Shown one piece after another: positions 10,354 through 20,163 of a DNA stretch of 64,000 bases. Made by a program: the position numbers and the translations under genes. A model generated the notes under the pieces. The model did not search any database and was not told where the DNA came from. It saw nothing but the letters and a program-made list of their open reading frames with translations. Position 1 is the stretch's first letter; each line of letters starts with the position of its first letter. Origin of the DNA: Fistulifera solaris (Eukaryota > Bacillariophyta > Bacillariophyceae > Naviculales > Stauroneidaceae); contig AP026127.1 of NCBI GenBank assembly GCA_030295235.1, positions 1,242,501 through 1,306,500 on the forward strand, in the 5' to 3' direction.

Positions 10354-11475
10354 ATGCGAACGAACGCTCTCCCTGTTTTCTTGTCTGTGATCTCACTCAT
10401 CAGTACTCCTTGCGGGGCGTGGGTTCTACCAAGCAATCGAGCCTTGAGAAATCAATTGCGTCAAACTGTCTCTTCTACGGCGTCTGATATCAATACATTT
10501 GAGCGTTGGTGCCGCGACCAAGGATGTACATGGAACGGTGCCGTATCACATGCTTTCTTCGGACGCATTCGAGGGCTGCAATGGACGGGAAAAGCCCGAC
10601 CCACTCAACCGGAATGCGTTGTCAGTATACCCAACACTATCGTTCTTTCGGTCGAAGACAATGATACAATGTGGGATGCCAAATTAGCATGCAAACTGTG
10701 GGAGGAGATGCAAGTGGGTACTCGGAGTTCCTTGTCTGGATACTGCTCTTGGCTGGCGACTGCGAATGGAGAAAGTTACGTACCGAATACTGTTCCGTCA
10801 ACGACTGTCCCCGATGCGTTGAGACACTGGACCGAAGAAAAGAAGGCGATCCTATCCGCCAAGCCAGCGGGGAAGAAACTGGTGGAATTACAAAAGAAGC
10901 AAGAAGCCGCTTGGCGCGAAAAATATCAACCATATTCCGACGTTCTTTCTTGGGAAGCTTTCGAATGGTGCATGGAGGTTGTACACTCACGGGCATTCCG
11001 GGGAATCGGATCCTCCGTATCCGTCATCCCGGCGATTACTGCGCCTCTTCTGGCAGCATTTGCTGGCTGGTATTATGTTACAGTCGTCAATCCGCTCGCA
11101 ACAACCAGCAAAGGAGATGATACCACATTAGCATTGTTGGGAGTTGCGGGACTTCTCTTTGCGAGTTTCCCAACGGTACTGCAGTTGTTACAAAAACCAA
11201 TGGTCGCTTTACTGCCATTGATTGATTCCGCCAATCACTTGGAAACCGCCGACTCCCAGATAGAATACGTTCCTTCCAAGAAAACATTTGATCTTGTCAT
11301 CGGTCCTCAATGTATCGACAACGATACATCGCAACTTTACATTAGCTACGGCAAACAATCGGATGAAGCGCTTTTACTAAATCACGGGTTCTTGCCGAAT
11401 TTACAGAAGAGGCCCGGCGATACGGGCAGCATACGACAAAGTCTAATTGAAGCCTATCATGCTCGCAACTCCTAA
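10354..11475 (+). CDS. Plastid-targeted SET-domain protein (Rubisco LSMT-like)
   Basis: Probable protein-lysine methyltransferase of the plastid Rubisco large-subunit methyltransferase type. The N-terminus is a signal peptide ending in a GAWVLP motif, a Trp variant of the diatom ASAFAP cleavage site. SET-like blocks follow: RGLQWTGKA and VSIPNTIVLS (residues about 70-105), WEAFEWCMEVVHSRAF (near 200), LLPLIDSANHLE (near 284) and ISYGKQSDEALLLNHGF (near 330). Unusually, two hydrophobic segments (about residues 222-248 and 258-282) lie between the SR-F block and the SANH block, where soluble relatives have a short loop. The usual C-terminal substrate-binding domain is absent. Single exon, 373 aa. 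Substrate unknown. Confidence 0.8.
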   Translation: MRTNALPVFLSVISLISTPCGAWVLPSNRALRNQLRQTVSSTASDINTFERWCRDQGCTWNGAVSHAFFGRIRGLQWTGKARPTQPECVVSIPNTIVLSVEDNDTMWDAKLACKLWEEMQVGTRSSLSGYCSWLATANGESYVPNTVPSTTVPDALRHWTEEKKAILSAKPAGKKLVELQKKQEAAWREKYQPYSDVLSWEAFEWCMEVVHSRAFRGIGSSVSVIPAITAPLLAAFAGWYYVTVVNPLATTSKGDDTTLALLGVAGLLFASFPTVLQLLQKPMVALLPLIDSANHLETADSQIEYVPSKKTFDLVIGPQCIDNDTSQLYISYGKQSDEALLLNHGFLPNLQKRPGDTGSIRQSLIEAYHARNS

Positions 11476-11965
11476 ACATAAGCAAATAAACAAGCTAGCT
11501 ATTTAATGATTTTTCGACGTACACGATAGAAATTTATTACGGAGTATAAAGAAAGGTGAAAACGGAATGCGGTTCCTCTTGTCTCTGAAAAACTTCCATT
11601 CGTCTATCAATCAAGTACCTGCAATGTTTATTCTTTTATTGGGTGATCGATCAATGTTTATGCGTTGAGGGTGCTCGTCGACTAGACTAGGGTTCTTGCT
11701 TTCTGCTCGTCGAACACCTTAGCTTTCATGATATTCGACGTGCAGCCCCACAGACGGTCACGGTCATTGCGAGGACGAATTTTCTTCATCAAGACCGTTA
11801 CGTTTTTTTCCTTTCGTGGTTTCCATTACAACATCATGGAAACGAGCATTTCTTTCTTGACGTAAGAGCTTGAGACAGGAATCAAACCGCTCTAGAGTCT
11901 AATACCTGTGAAAGACGTGTATCTCTATCTTGAAAGTAAACGCATAATCAAAATAGACTTCGAAA
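11476..11965. other. Intergenic, nothing recognised
   Basis: About 490 bp between the SET gene and the TVP38-like gene. It presumably carries the terminator of one and the promoter of the other. I see no repeat or open frame worth reporting. Confidence 0.5.
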
Positions 11966-13149
11966 ATGAGACGAACCAAACGAGACAGCGACGATGAAGG
12001 ACCGGATTACGAAAGTGACGAAAGTCAAAGCATTGAATCGGCTCGAGCGTTCCTGCCTTTAGAAACAGCAAATGGCGACCCGGAGGAGGAAACATCACCG
12101 ATCGTTGAGGCGGCAACACGGCTACAAAATTGTTTGCCGAATGTCAGCGCCAAAAAAGTAATTTCTACCGTTCTTACATCCTTATTCGTTATCATTCTAT
12201 GGGATGCTGTTATGAGAGACCCCGAAGACCGTTTTTTACAACCTGATTTTGCAGAACGATTTCTGCAATGGGTACAAGATCATCCTCTGAAAGGAATCGT
12301 CGCGTTCTTTGTGGTGATTGCTACTGCTGTCGTGTTGATGATACCGATCGGAACGCCCTTGACGGTCGGTTGTGGCTACATTTACAAAGGGGCCTACGGA
12401 TGGAAATTAGGCTTGACATTGGCTACCTTTGTCGCCTTGGGCGGCTCCGCACTCGGTGCCGTTATTTGTTTCTTGCTGGGACGATATTTGATGCGCGAGC
12501 AAGTCCGCAAATGGGTTCGAAAATATCCGTTATTTGATGCGATCGATATGGGTAAGTACAACTGGCGATTCAATTCGATCACGATATCAATTATCACTGA
12601 TTAAGCTTGTCTCTATCTCTTTTTTTTTGCAGCGGCCGCCGAACACGGCCTCCGCATCATGGCCATGCTCTATCTGACACCGATTTTACCGCTCGGCCCC
12701 GTAGCGTACATGTGCGGCACGACATCCATGGCGTTACATCATTTCGTGTTGGCCAAGGTAGCGTCGTTGCCGCTCATGCTGTTGTATGCCTTTATCGGTG
12801 CCAGCACGGGAGCACTGCTTTCCCACGGCAAATCGCAAGAAGAATTTCGAAAGATTGAGGAAAACCAAACGCTGATATTATCTGGTATCGGACTGAGCTT
12901 TGTCATGATTGCTGGGATTACTCGAAATATCAAGAAGGAATTGAACAAGGTGAGTCTGTGGAGCACGCTACCTGGAATTCTTTCGTTCGGATGTACATCT
13001 CACTTTAGAGGAAATGGTGACATTGATAGATTCTGGAACGACAAAAGAAGCACAAACCCGGTGAAATAGAACAACAAGACGAACCAAGGGATGAGGAAAC
13101 ACCCATAGAGACGGGAATGACGGCTCGGCGGCAACGGCGTAAAGCGTAA
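11966..13149 (+). CDS. TVP38/TMEM64 (VTT/DedA) membrane protein
   Basis: Multi-span membrane protein of the DedA/VTT family, whose members act as lipid scramblases or in Golgi/endosomal membrane traffic. Three exons: 11966-12551, 12633-12949 and 13030-13149, separated by introns of 81 bp (GTAAGT to TTTTGCAG) and 80 bp (GTGAGT to GATAG). The spliced protein is 340 aa. After an acidic N-terminal tail (about 50 aa) come a first membrane segment, the VTT core with IPIGTPLTVGCGYIYKG, then GGSALGAVICFLLGRYLMRE, and LTPILPLGPVAYMCGTT in exon 2. The last exon gives a basic and acidic tail ending RRQRRKA. I chose the 13029 acceptor because ILERQKKHKPGEIEQQ continues the helix; an earlier acceptor would end the protein after a few residues. 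Confidence 0.88.
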
Positions 13150-13658
13150 CCCAACGAAATGCCACAATAGATCAAATTCTGCTCTCCAGAGTTGGCCCAT
13201 TCGACTTGATAACACCGAAGTAAAGTAATATACACGAACTGCTCGAAGTTTCGTGGCACTTTGTAATAACTAAAAACAAGTCACTAGCTAGCTAGATCCC
13301 ACGCTTCGTCTATTCCTAGTTGCCTCCTTGCATTACTCCACGTTAAGGTTAGAGGTTTCGCGTACACTTTACACGACCCATCCTGTATCCATTTTCATTG
13401 GACGCTTCCTCATAGTGCAAATACGAACGCGCGCCAGCCAGCCCTCCATCCCCTATGTAAAGGTACATGCTCCTTGTCCGAAACTCCCTCCACACGTCTC
13501 AACGGCTGTCATTGTACCTCCAAAAATTAGAGGTGCGCCGTTGTGTTTTGCACCTCGTTTGTTGCGGAGGCGACGCACCATTTTTCTATTCGCATCAGCA
13601 ACAGCGTCGTAGTCAAACAACAACAATTCACTATACAATACAAAATATAACTTTAACA
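13150..13658. other. Intergenic and 5' leader
   Basis: Pyrimidine-rich leader of the next gene. The frame of that gene stays open up to 13467 but from a non-ATG codon, and the residues before 13659 do not look coding. Confidence 0.5.
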
Positions 13659-15449
13659 ATGGAAGAACCTTGGGATGAATTGATGGGACCTTCTCCCGAT
13701 GATGTAAAGCGAATGCTCAATGACGAAACGAGATCACAAACCGTTGTGAGATCCGCTCCTTCTGGACCTCCTCCGGCCGGCATGTTTGCACCTCCTCCCG
13801 TGTCTTCGAGTAATTCGGTCGCTTCGTCTTCCAAACTCGCCTTTGAAGATGAAGAAGACGGAGATATCCGCATCTCTTCGAGCGCGAGTGTTTCGAGTAC
13901 CGATGCTAATGCGATCCGTCAGGAGGCACTCAATGTACTCAAAGTCGCCGACGATCGTTATCAAGCACAAAGCAGTTATTCTCTTACGAAAACAGAAGGC
14001 TTCAGTGAGTCCTATACGGACTCGAAAGGCAAGCGCGTTCCTGCGGCACTCCGGGGCATGGATTTCAGTAGCAGCACGACGACACGAACGAAACGATATC
14101 ACGATGTGCCTTCGGTCACCGCCGCGAGCAAATTCTCGGTCGAAGATTACGAGTACGCCGATCAAGATGTCGTAGATGTCGTCGGGATGGATCGACGCGG
14201 CATGGCGACTCGCAGTGACACGGAGTCAACCTCGAGCAAGAAATGGTCGTCTCGATACGATGTTGATAAGACATTGCTCTCCATCAGCATGTCGAAACAA
14301 AACAAACACGCCTTAGAGCAGATGGATCGAGATCACACTAGCATGAATCTGTTCAATAACAGTTCCGTTCGAGCACCCAAGGTATTCGGGAGCGGCTTTT
14401 CGTTTCGCAAGAACAACGTGTTTGGTAAACAAAATGTGACAATGAGGCCACCGGACGCCAACTTGCAAACGGTGTGGATGGATATGGACGGTTCTTCGTT
14501 ACCTGCGCCCAACACGCGCAACAAAAGCTGGCAGGAACAACTCGATCAAAAGCGACGTCAACGACGATGCTACATTGTCACAGCAGCGATCCTTTGTATC
14601 CTAGTAGTGGCGTTGGCTTCTATCTTTGGGGCCAAGTCGCAAGAGATCTTTGGTAAGGGGAATGAGGCCCAGATTGGCACGGGTCCGATTGCACCCGGCA
14701 GTGTTACGTTTTATGTGACGGCCGACGGTCCCTACAACCTCGAAGACGAAAAAGATTTGTTGAACGAAATGAAAACGCTGACACCCGAAGCGAGCTTCAT
14801 TGTTCACTTGGGAAACCTTCAGAAAGCAGAAGATACTCTTTGTGCTGATTCCGAATACTTTCAAACAGCGGCATTTATGAAGCACTTCCCAATCACGACG
14901 TTTGTGCTGCCGGGTGAAGAAGATACCGACAATTGTCCGTTCCCTGAACGAGCGTTTGCATCTTGGAAGGATCAATTCAAGTTCTTCCATCGACACTTCG
15001 ATCATTTGCAAAGTAAGAACTTTGAGGTCATGTCGGAAGTCGATCAGTATGAAAACTTTGCCATTCTGCATGGCGGAGTACTGTTCTTGGGAATGCACAT
15101 TACGGGAGGCCGAATTGCGGATCGCGCGCTTCACCAGAGTCGCAATGATTACAATTACAAGTGGATTGAAGGTATGATCAAGTCGAGAGGCAACGATGCT
15201 CGAGCGATTGTAATGCTCGGCAATGCCCGTCCTGGTGAGGCTCAAAATGATGAGTTCTTCTTGCAAGTAGCACAATTCTTGGCCACGAATACGGACAAGC
15301 CGATTGCCTACATTCATGCGGGGGGATCCACGAGCAAAGTCTACACACCTTTTAAAGACAACAAGCAGATTCTAGTCATCCAGGTAGGCGACAACCCCCT
15401 GATGAGAGTAAATGTTGGTTTCGGCGAGAGGCCCTTCATTTTGGCATAA
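13659..15449 (+). CDS. Single-pass membrane protein with degenerate metallophosphatase domain
   Basis: The 596-aa protein starts at ATG 13659, in the context ACAATGG. The first 300 residues are Ser/Thr/Asp-rich and likely cytosolic. One membrane segment (CYIVTAAILCILVVALASIF, near residues 305-325) follows. The outer domain resembles the calcineurin-like phosphoesterase domains anchored in diatom membranes: FYVTADGPYN, FIVHLGNLQKAEDTLC and VLPGEEDTDNCPFPERAF. In active relatives these positions read GDxPY, HxGDI and GDNDxxDC. Here the metal-binding Asp of the second block is Asn, and the third block lacks the Asn before Asp. I infer a pseudo-enzyme, perhaps a binding or signalling protein. 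Family call moderate, gene firm. Confidence 0.8.
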   Translation: MEEPWDELMGPSPDDVKRMLNDETRSQTVVRSAPSGPPPAGMFAPPPVSSSNSVASSSKLAFEDEEDGDIRISSSASVSSTDANAIRQEALNVLKVADDRYQAQSSYSLTKTEGFSESYTDSKGKRVPAALRGMDFSSSTTTRTKRYHDVPSVTAASKFSVEDYEYADQDVVDVVGMDRRGMATRSDTESTSSKKWSSRYDVDKTLLSISMSKQNKHALEQMDRDHTSMNLFNNSSVRAPKVFGSGFSFRKNNVFGKQNVTMRPPDANLQTVWMDMDGSSLPAPNTRNKSWQEQLDQKRRQRRCYIVTAAILCILVVALASIFGAKSQEIFGKGNEAQIGTGPIAPGSVTFYVTADGPYNLEDEKDLLNEMKTLTPEASFIVHLGNLQKAEDTLCADSEYFQTAAFMKHFPITTFVLPGEEDTDNCPFPERAFASWKDQFKFFHRHFDHLQSKNFEVMSEVDQYENFAILHGGVLFLGMHITGGRIADRALHQSRNDYNYKWIEGMIKSRGNDARAIVMLGNARPGEAQNDEFFLQVAQFLATNTDKPIAYIHAGGSTSKVYTPFKDNKQILVIQVGDNPLMRVNVGFGERPFILA

Positions 15450-16037
15450 TAAAAGCAATGGGATGATGTTTGTGCTCTGCATAGTTTTACAAAGTTTGAT
15501 TTTTTCTAGTCAATCAAAATATCGATGTCATATTTTCTCGAATTCTAGACCACTTTGCAGTCCAACGATAATTTTTCACAGTCAATGAAAGAGGTAACAA
15601 TAACAGTGAGGTCTTAGTAGGTAGAGGAGTAGAGAGGCTACCATCAAGGAGAAAATAAAGTACCATTTTCTCCTTGGCTACCATAGTTTTTCATAGCCCA
15701 AAACGGCATTCAAAGTCTAACTATGCTGCCATAAAATGGCTGAACGGCACTTCTATTGTACTCTTTGGGGATGTGTTCTATTTTGCTGGTAATATTTCAC
15801 AGCAAAAACAACAACCAAACAGCGGCACCGTTGGTGCTGCTGTTGTTCTTTCACAATTACTCGAATTGAATTATCCATCAGCTCAACAACAGAATCCGTG
15901 TATTCTTTGCGTACATTTGACAATTCACGAACAGAAAGTGGTGCGCGCATTTGTTCCTTAATCTCGTTATATTTGAATTCAATAGTTTTTTCGGACGGAA
16001 ACTTTCGTCGTTACAATCAAACATACGAAAAACGACC
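15450..16037. other. Intergenic, nothing recognised
   Basis: About 590 bp, including an A/T-rich stretch, between two genes on the same strand. Open frames here lack coding character. Confidence 0.5.
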
Positions 16038-17562
16038 ATGCCACCGGAACTTGAATCAAAGCCAAAACCCGGTCATCCACAAGCTCTCCTAAGCAAAGGA
16101 CAAATGGCGACTTCCCGTGATGGAGCGATCGAGCCGACAGCCTCAGACGAGGAGAGGGGGCGTAACAGTAAAGCAATGTCGTATTTGAATTCACCTATTC
16201 TACAATACGTAAAGAAGAAAGTTAGTTATCGGAAAACGCATGGCGTTCAGTTTCAGAAACAAGTGGAGAGCTTGAACATTTCGACCGGACCAATATTCTC
16301 GAAAGCAAGCTCTCCTCCGTCCACAAACAATTTACTATCTTCCGAACAGCGAAATGATGAAACACCTCATCCAGAGACGGAAGCTGTGGAGTTAAGTCAC
16401 TTGGAGAAATTCATCGATCGCTGGCAGTATTTCCGATATCGTTGCGGACTATTGATCAACGACTCGACTGTACAATTGTTTCTCGTGAGTTTGATTGCTG
16501 TCAACGCAATCATGATGGGCATTGCTACATTTGATTTTGTCAAAAGCGACGATAAAGTACTACACATATTTGAAGTGACAGATCTGATCTTCTTGATCCT
16601 TTTCACGGTGGAGCTGGGGATGCAGTTTATCTTTTATGGCTTCCGGCTTTTCACTGATGGATGGCTTGTCTTTGATTTCATTATCATCACCCTTAGTTGG
16701 GCATTTTCTCAGGTTCAGATTATTCGATCGTTTCGAATATTTCGAGCTTTTCGATTAGTCACGCGGATTAAAGTTTTGAAGAACCTTGTACTTGGTAAGA
16801 GAGATGTTGCATAGTATGAAAAGTTTGCGAAGCTATATCCAAACCATGCCCCTCATACTCTTCACAGCTCTCTTCAGCGTGGTACCTCGAATGTTTGCCA
16901 TTGGTATCCTGCTCTTGCTTGTATCCTACATCTTTGCCGTAATGTTCACCCAGCTGTTCAAAGATCTCTACGAAGATGGTTACACGGTAGAAGACTATTT
17001 CGGAAGGATGGACAAGACATTCTTTACTCTCTTTCAACTTATGACGTTGGACAATTGGGCAAATGTGGCTCGTGAGGTCATTGCGGTCTATTCATGGGCG
17101 TGGATACCATTCATTGTCTTTGTGATCGCCACCGGATTTGTTGTTGTGAATCTAATCATTGCTGTCATTTGCGATGCAATCTCAGCGTTGCGCGAAGACG
17201 AAAAGGCAAAGCTACACGGTACTTACGAAGAGAACAGTCAAGAAAGTTCTTCTAATAAACCAGAAGGCGATGAAGAGGACGATCAAAGCATCCAACTGGA
17301 GGAGGCCGCAGAAGAGGAAGACGAATATCAAGTGGAAATTGACGTGCGAGTACAGCTCGATTCTTTGGAGCAAAATGTCTTAGAGCTTTCACAAATGCAA
17401 GAAGACGCTTTGCGTGCTTTGGAAATACTGACGCAGAACTTGCAAGCACGTGGCTTGCAAAACCATTCTCACTCATCAAGTAGTAGTGCTTTTCCCGGGG
17501 ACAATGGAACAGCGGTAATAAGGATATCGAAGGACGACGATGTAGATAACACTAGTCCCTAG
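16038..17562 (+). CDS. Single-domain voltage-gated cation channel (EukCat type)
   Basis: A six-transmembrane channel subunit expected to act as a tetramer. Exon 1 is 16038-16794 and exon 2 is 16868-17562. The 73-bp intron (GTAAGA to TTCACAG) joins NLVL to A-LFSVVPRM. The spliced protein is 483 aa. S4 is RSFRIFRAFRLVTRIKVLKN, with Arg or Lys at every third position. The pore loop reads FFTLFQLMTLDNWANV, with filter core TLDNWA as in the EukCatA channels described from pennate diatoms. S6 (FVVVNLIIAVICDAIS) leads into an acidic, coiled-coil C-terminus. Na/Ca conduction and a role in fast electrical signalling are known for the family; for this protein they are inference. Confidence 0.88.
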
Positions 17563-18324
17563 GAGAACGACAAAAAGTATTGAATTGACTGCCTTCTTTC
17601 GGTTTTTTTTTCTCATGGGAGTAGAAGAATCGTATCGAGAAAGAAACACAATCTTAATCTTCGAGCATCCCATGCTACAATTTTTGACGGTGAGAACTTT
17701 GGCGAACTGTGCTTTCAATCAGCACAACTTTGACGTATGTCCAACTACGACTGCATTACAAAATTGAATATGACTCCATTTTCACTACCTTCCATCCGTT
17801 TCAAATACTTTAATCGCATGTTTGAAACTACAATCATCTTTAGCAGCGTGCTCAATGCATGTCTTGGTTTTTCACGTCGAAAAGCCTTTCGAACGTTTGC
17901 CATTAGTTTTTACTATAGACCAAAGTGTTGTTCGTTTTCGACGCGACTGCATCTGAGTCATGAATCAATATTCTCGAGCCGCATTATAATTGCTACCAAG
18001 CCTTCATTCAGCAATCTTGTTGTGTTATATTTGGTTTGAATATACAATGCAATTTCTTTGAACAACATTCGCAATGCTCAAAACTATTCTTGCGTCGAAA
18101 AACTTTGTGAAAGGTTTCGTGCCGTATTTACTATAGATCCAAAGTGAAGACGACCTTTCTCCACGACTGCATTTTAGTCATGAATCAGTATTGCGTGATT
18201 GCATTGCAATTGAAATTCGATCAATGCCTATTGCAACCTATAAACCGCAGATAAATATTGTATTACGAAGTCAGCCCATCCGCACAACTCGTCCGGTGAA
18301 TAGTTTTGACCCTTTACAACAGCA
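17563..18324. repeat. Intergenic with two copies of a GACTGCATNTNAGTCATGA repeat
   Basis: Two related segments of about 100 bp at roughly 17880-17985 and 18100-18210 share TTTACTATAGA, CGACTGCAT, AGTCATGAATCA and ATTGCGTG-like words. Two more copies occur at 58204 and 58409. The core contains a short inverted repeat, GACT then AGTC. No gene is supported here. Confidence 0.7.
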
Positions 18325-19249
18325 ATGGGCAATTCGCAGCCAACGAATCGTACGGGACGTCAAGCGACCGCGCAGGTAAGTTCATTATCGCTGTCATACT
18401 TTGTTTTCGTTCTTCCGTTCCTTATCACTGCCTATTTCAATCTCTCATGCTCTAAAACAGAAACTAGAAAATGCAAAAAAGTTGGGAATTCTTTCCTTGA
18501 CCGAGCACAAACTAAACGACATTCCACCGGCTGTGTTCGACTTGGCAGCACATCTCAAGACACTCGATGTATCGAACAATTCACTGACCCGTTTAGATCC
18601 GAAAGTGGCACAACTGACCAAGCTCAAAACTCTCATTTTGGACGGAAATCAATTGTGTGCAACGACCTTGCAACCGATCAGCGAGCTATCTCAACTGCAA
18701 AAACTGAATGTATCGCGAAACGATCTTGGACATCTACCTCGATTAAATAAAACGCAGCCACCCAAACTGGCAGAACCTGCCTCTGCTTTACCTCGTGATC
18801 TCCCAACGACGCTACGGGAACTATCGATAGCTCAAAACAGAATATTCGACATTCCACCATCCGTGTTTGCACTCGAAAGACTTGAAAAGATGGATTTATC
18901 CAACAATCAATTGAAGGGATGTCTGAACGCCTCCATTGGATCCTTGAAGAATTTGACCGAGTTGATATTAGATGGAAACGCTTTGACATCGCTACCCGAG
19001 TCGATTGGTTCTCTCAGTAAACTGAAAGTCCTTTCTCTCAAAGACAACGCTCTGCGGGGCAAAGGCAATCCACAAGCTTTACCGGCCGTGTTGTTCACCC
19101 AAACGCCCGTCATTGATTTGAATCTCCACGGCAATCCCATGACCAATACGGAACTCAACGAATTTGAGGGATTCGATCAGTTTTTAGAAAGACGACAAAA
19201 AGTGAAATCGAAAACGATGGTCAATTTGTCCGTTTGTGGCCTTAGTTGA
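18325..19249 (+). CDS. Leucine-rich-repeat protein, LRRC57-like, N-myristoylated
   Basis: Two exons, 18325-18375 and 18461-19249, with an 85-bp intron (GTAAGT to AAAACAG), giving 279 aa. The N-terminus MGNSQPTNRTG fits the N-myristoylation consensus, and Gly2-Asn-Ser is also how animal LRRC57 begins. Exon 2 continues KLENAKKLGILSLTEHKLND, matching the conserved start of the LRRC57 family. About seven LRRs follow (TLDVSNNSLTRLD, LKTLILDGNQL, KMDLSNNQL, VLSLKDNAL, DLNLHGNPMTNTEL), then a capping segment EGFDQFLERRQK. Likely a membrane-tethered protein-interaction module; its partner is unknown. Confidence 0.85.
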
Positions 19250-19487
19250 TGAGACAGTTGTGGTTTGCGTCCCAAATTTCATTTTATAAGTTTGTTTACA
19301 ATTTTTGAAGTTCGTTATTTTATTTTCATTACAATTTTATCAATCACTGAGTAGCACTATAGCCAAAAGCGACCTCTTGGCGGATTCAGTGACGAGAAGG
19401 TCTCGTCGAAAAGATGAGTTGCCTTGTCTACAATATTCCTTGGTTCAATCAAGGTCTGTTACAACTTATTTCTGCTCCAGTAGCTAG

Positions 19488-19847
19488 CTAACAACGACCT
19501 TGCGTGAGCAAGGCATTGCAAACTCCTTCACCATAATCGGTAGTATAAGGAATAATGACACCGACAACGAGAAGGGCGATCAAAGTCACAATGAGCGATC
19601 CCGCAATAATTTTGCTAATGAGCGGATCGGTGTTATTGTTGAGTGCGACGTCCAAATCGTATTCATCGTCGTCTTCGTTGATGCCCAGTTTCTTGCGACG
19701 TTCATTGGTGAATTTGTTGCCTTTCGCCGACAGCGGAGAATGTCGTTCTTTCGATGCCGCGTGGCAGCTCGCTCGGACGACAAAACCTTCCACTAATGTC
19801 AGCAGAAAAGCGAGCCAAAATATAACGAATGCAACAATTGATTTCAT
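19488..19847 (-). CDS. Small plastid-targeted membrane protein, unknown function
   Basis: A 119-aa frame starting at ATG 19847. The N-terminus is a hydrophobic signal peptide ending LVEGFVVRAS, an ASAFAP-like site (Phe at +1) followed by a basic, Ser-rich transit stretch. Near the C-terminus is one membrane span (KIIAGSLIVTLIALLVVGVI) and a short tail with two Cys (GEGVCNALLTQGRC). This suggests a plastid membrane protein. No family recognised. It is convergent with the LRRC57-like gene, 238 bp away. Confidence 0.65.
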   Translation of the reverse strand: MKSIVAFVIFWLAFLLTLVEGFVVRASCHAASKERHSPLSAKGNKFTNERRKKLGINEDDDEYDLDVALNNNTDPLISKIIAGSLIVTLIALLVVGVIIPYTTDYGEGVCNALLTQGRC

Positions 19848-20163
19848 GATCTAGTCTACTGTATCTCCTCAAGTTATTATCAAGTGAATAAATAATGTGC
19901 ACCACGCACTCCCTGAAGAATCATCTCTCGTCAATAAGGTCCCACATTTTCTGGGCACGTGAAACACCACACCCCCAGATTTTCGGGACACGTGCAAACG
20001 CCTCACGCACCGAGCGATCGATCACAAGACAAAAAACGAAAACACGGAAAGGCAATTCATCCGTCTATATTCCTGTCCTATACAGTAACGCACGTCGTTC
20101 TATTCAAACTTAGTCAAGGAGAGAAAGAAGAGAAGGAAATTACCAGCAGACCACGTGAAGGAG

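Noticed and set aside
13009-13064. Earlier acceptors for the last TVP38 exon
   Set aside because: They give a short unrelated tail; the acceptor at 13029 extends the conserved helix and ends in a basic tail.
14601-15317. 238-aa open frame on the minus strand
   Set aside because: Antisense to the metallophosphatase-like gene; no domain, composition mirrors the sense codons.
16795-16814. 20-bp intron in the channel gene
   Set aside because: Too short and it creates a stop; the 73-bp intron with the same donor restores the S4-S5 linker exactly.
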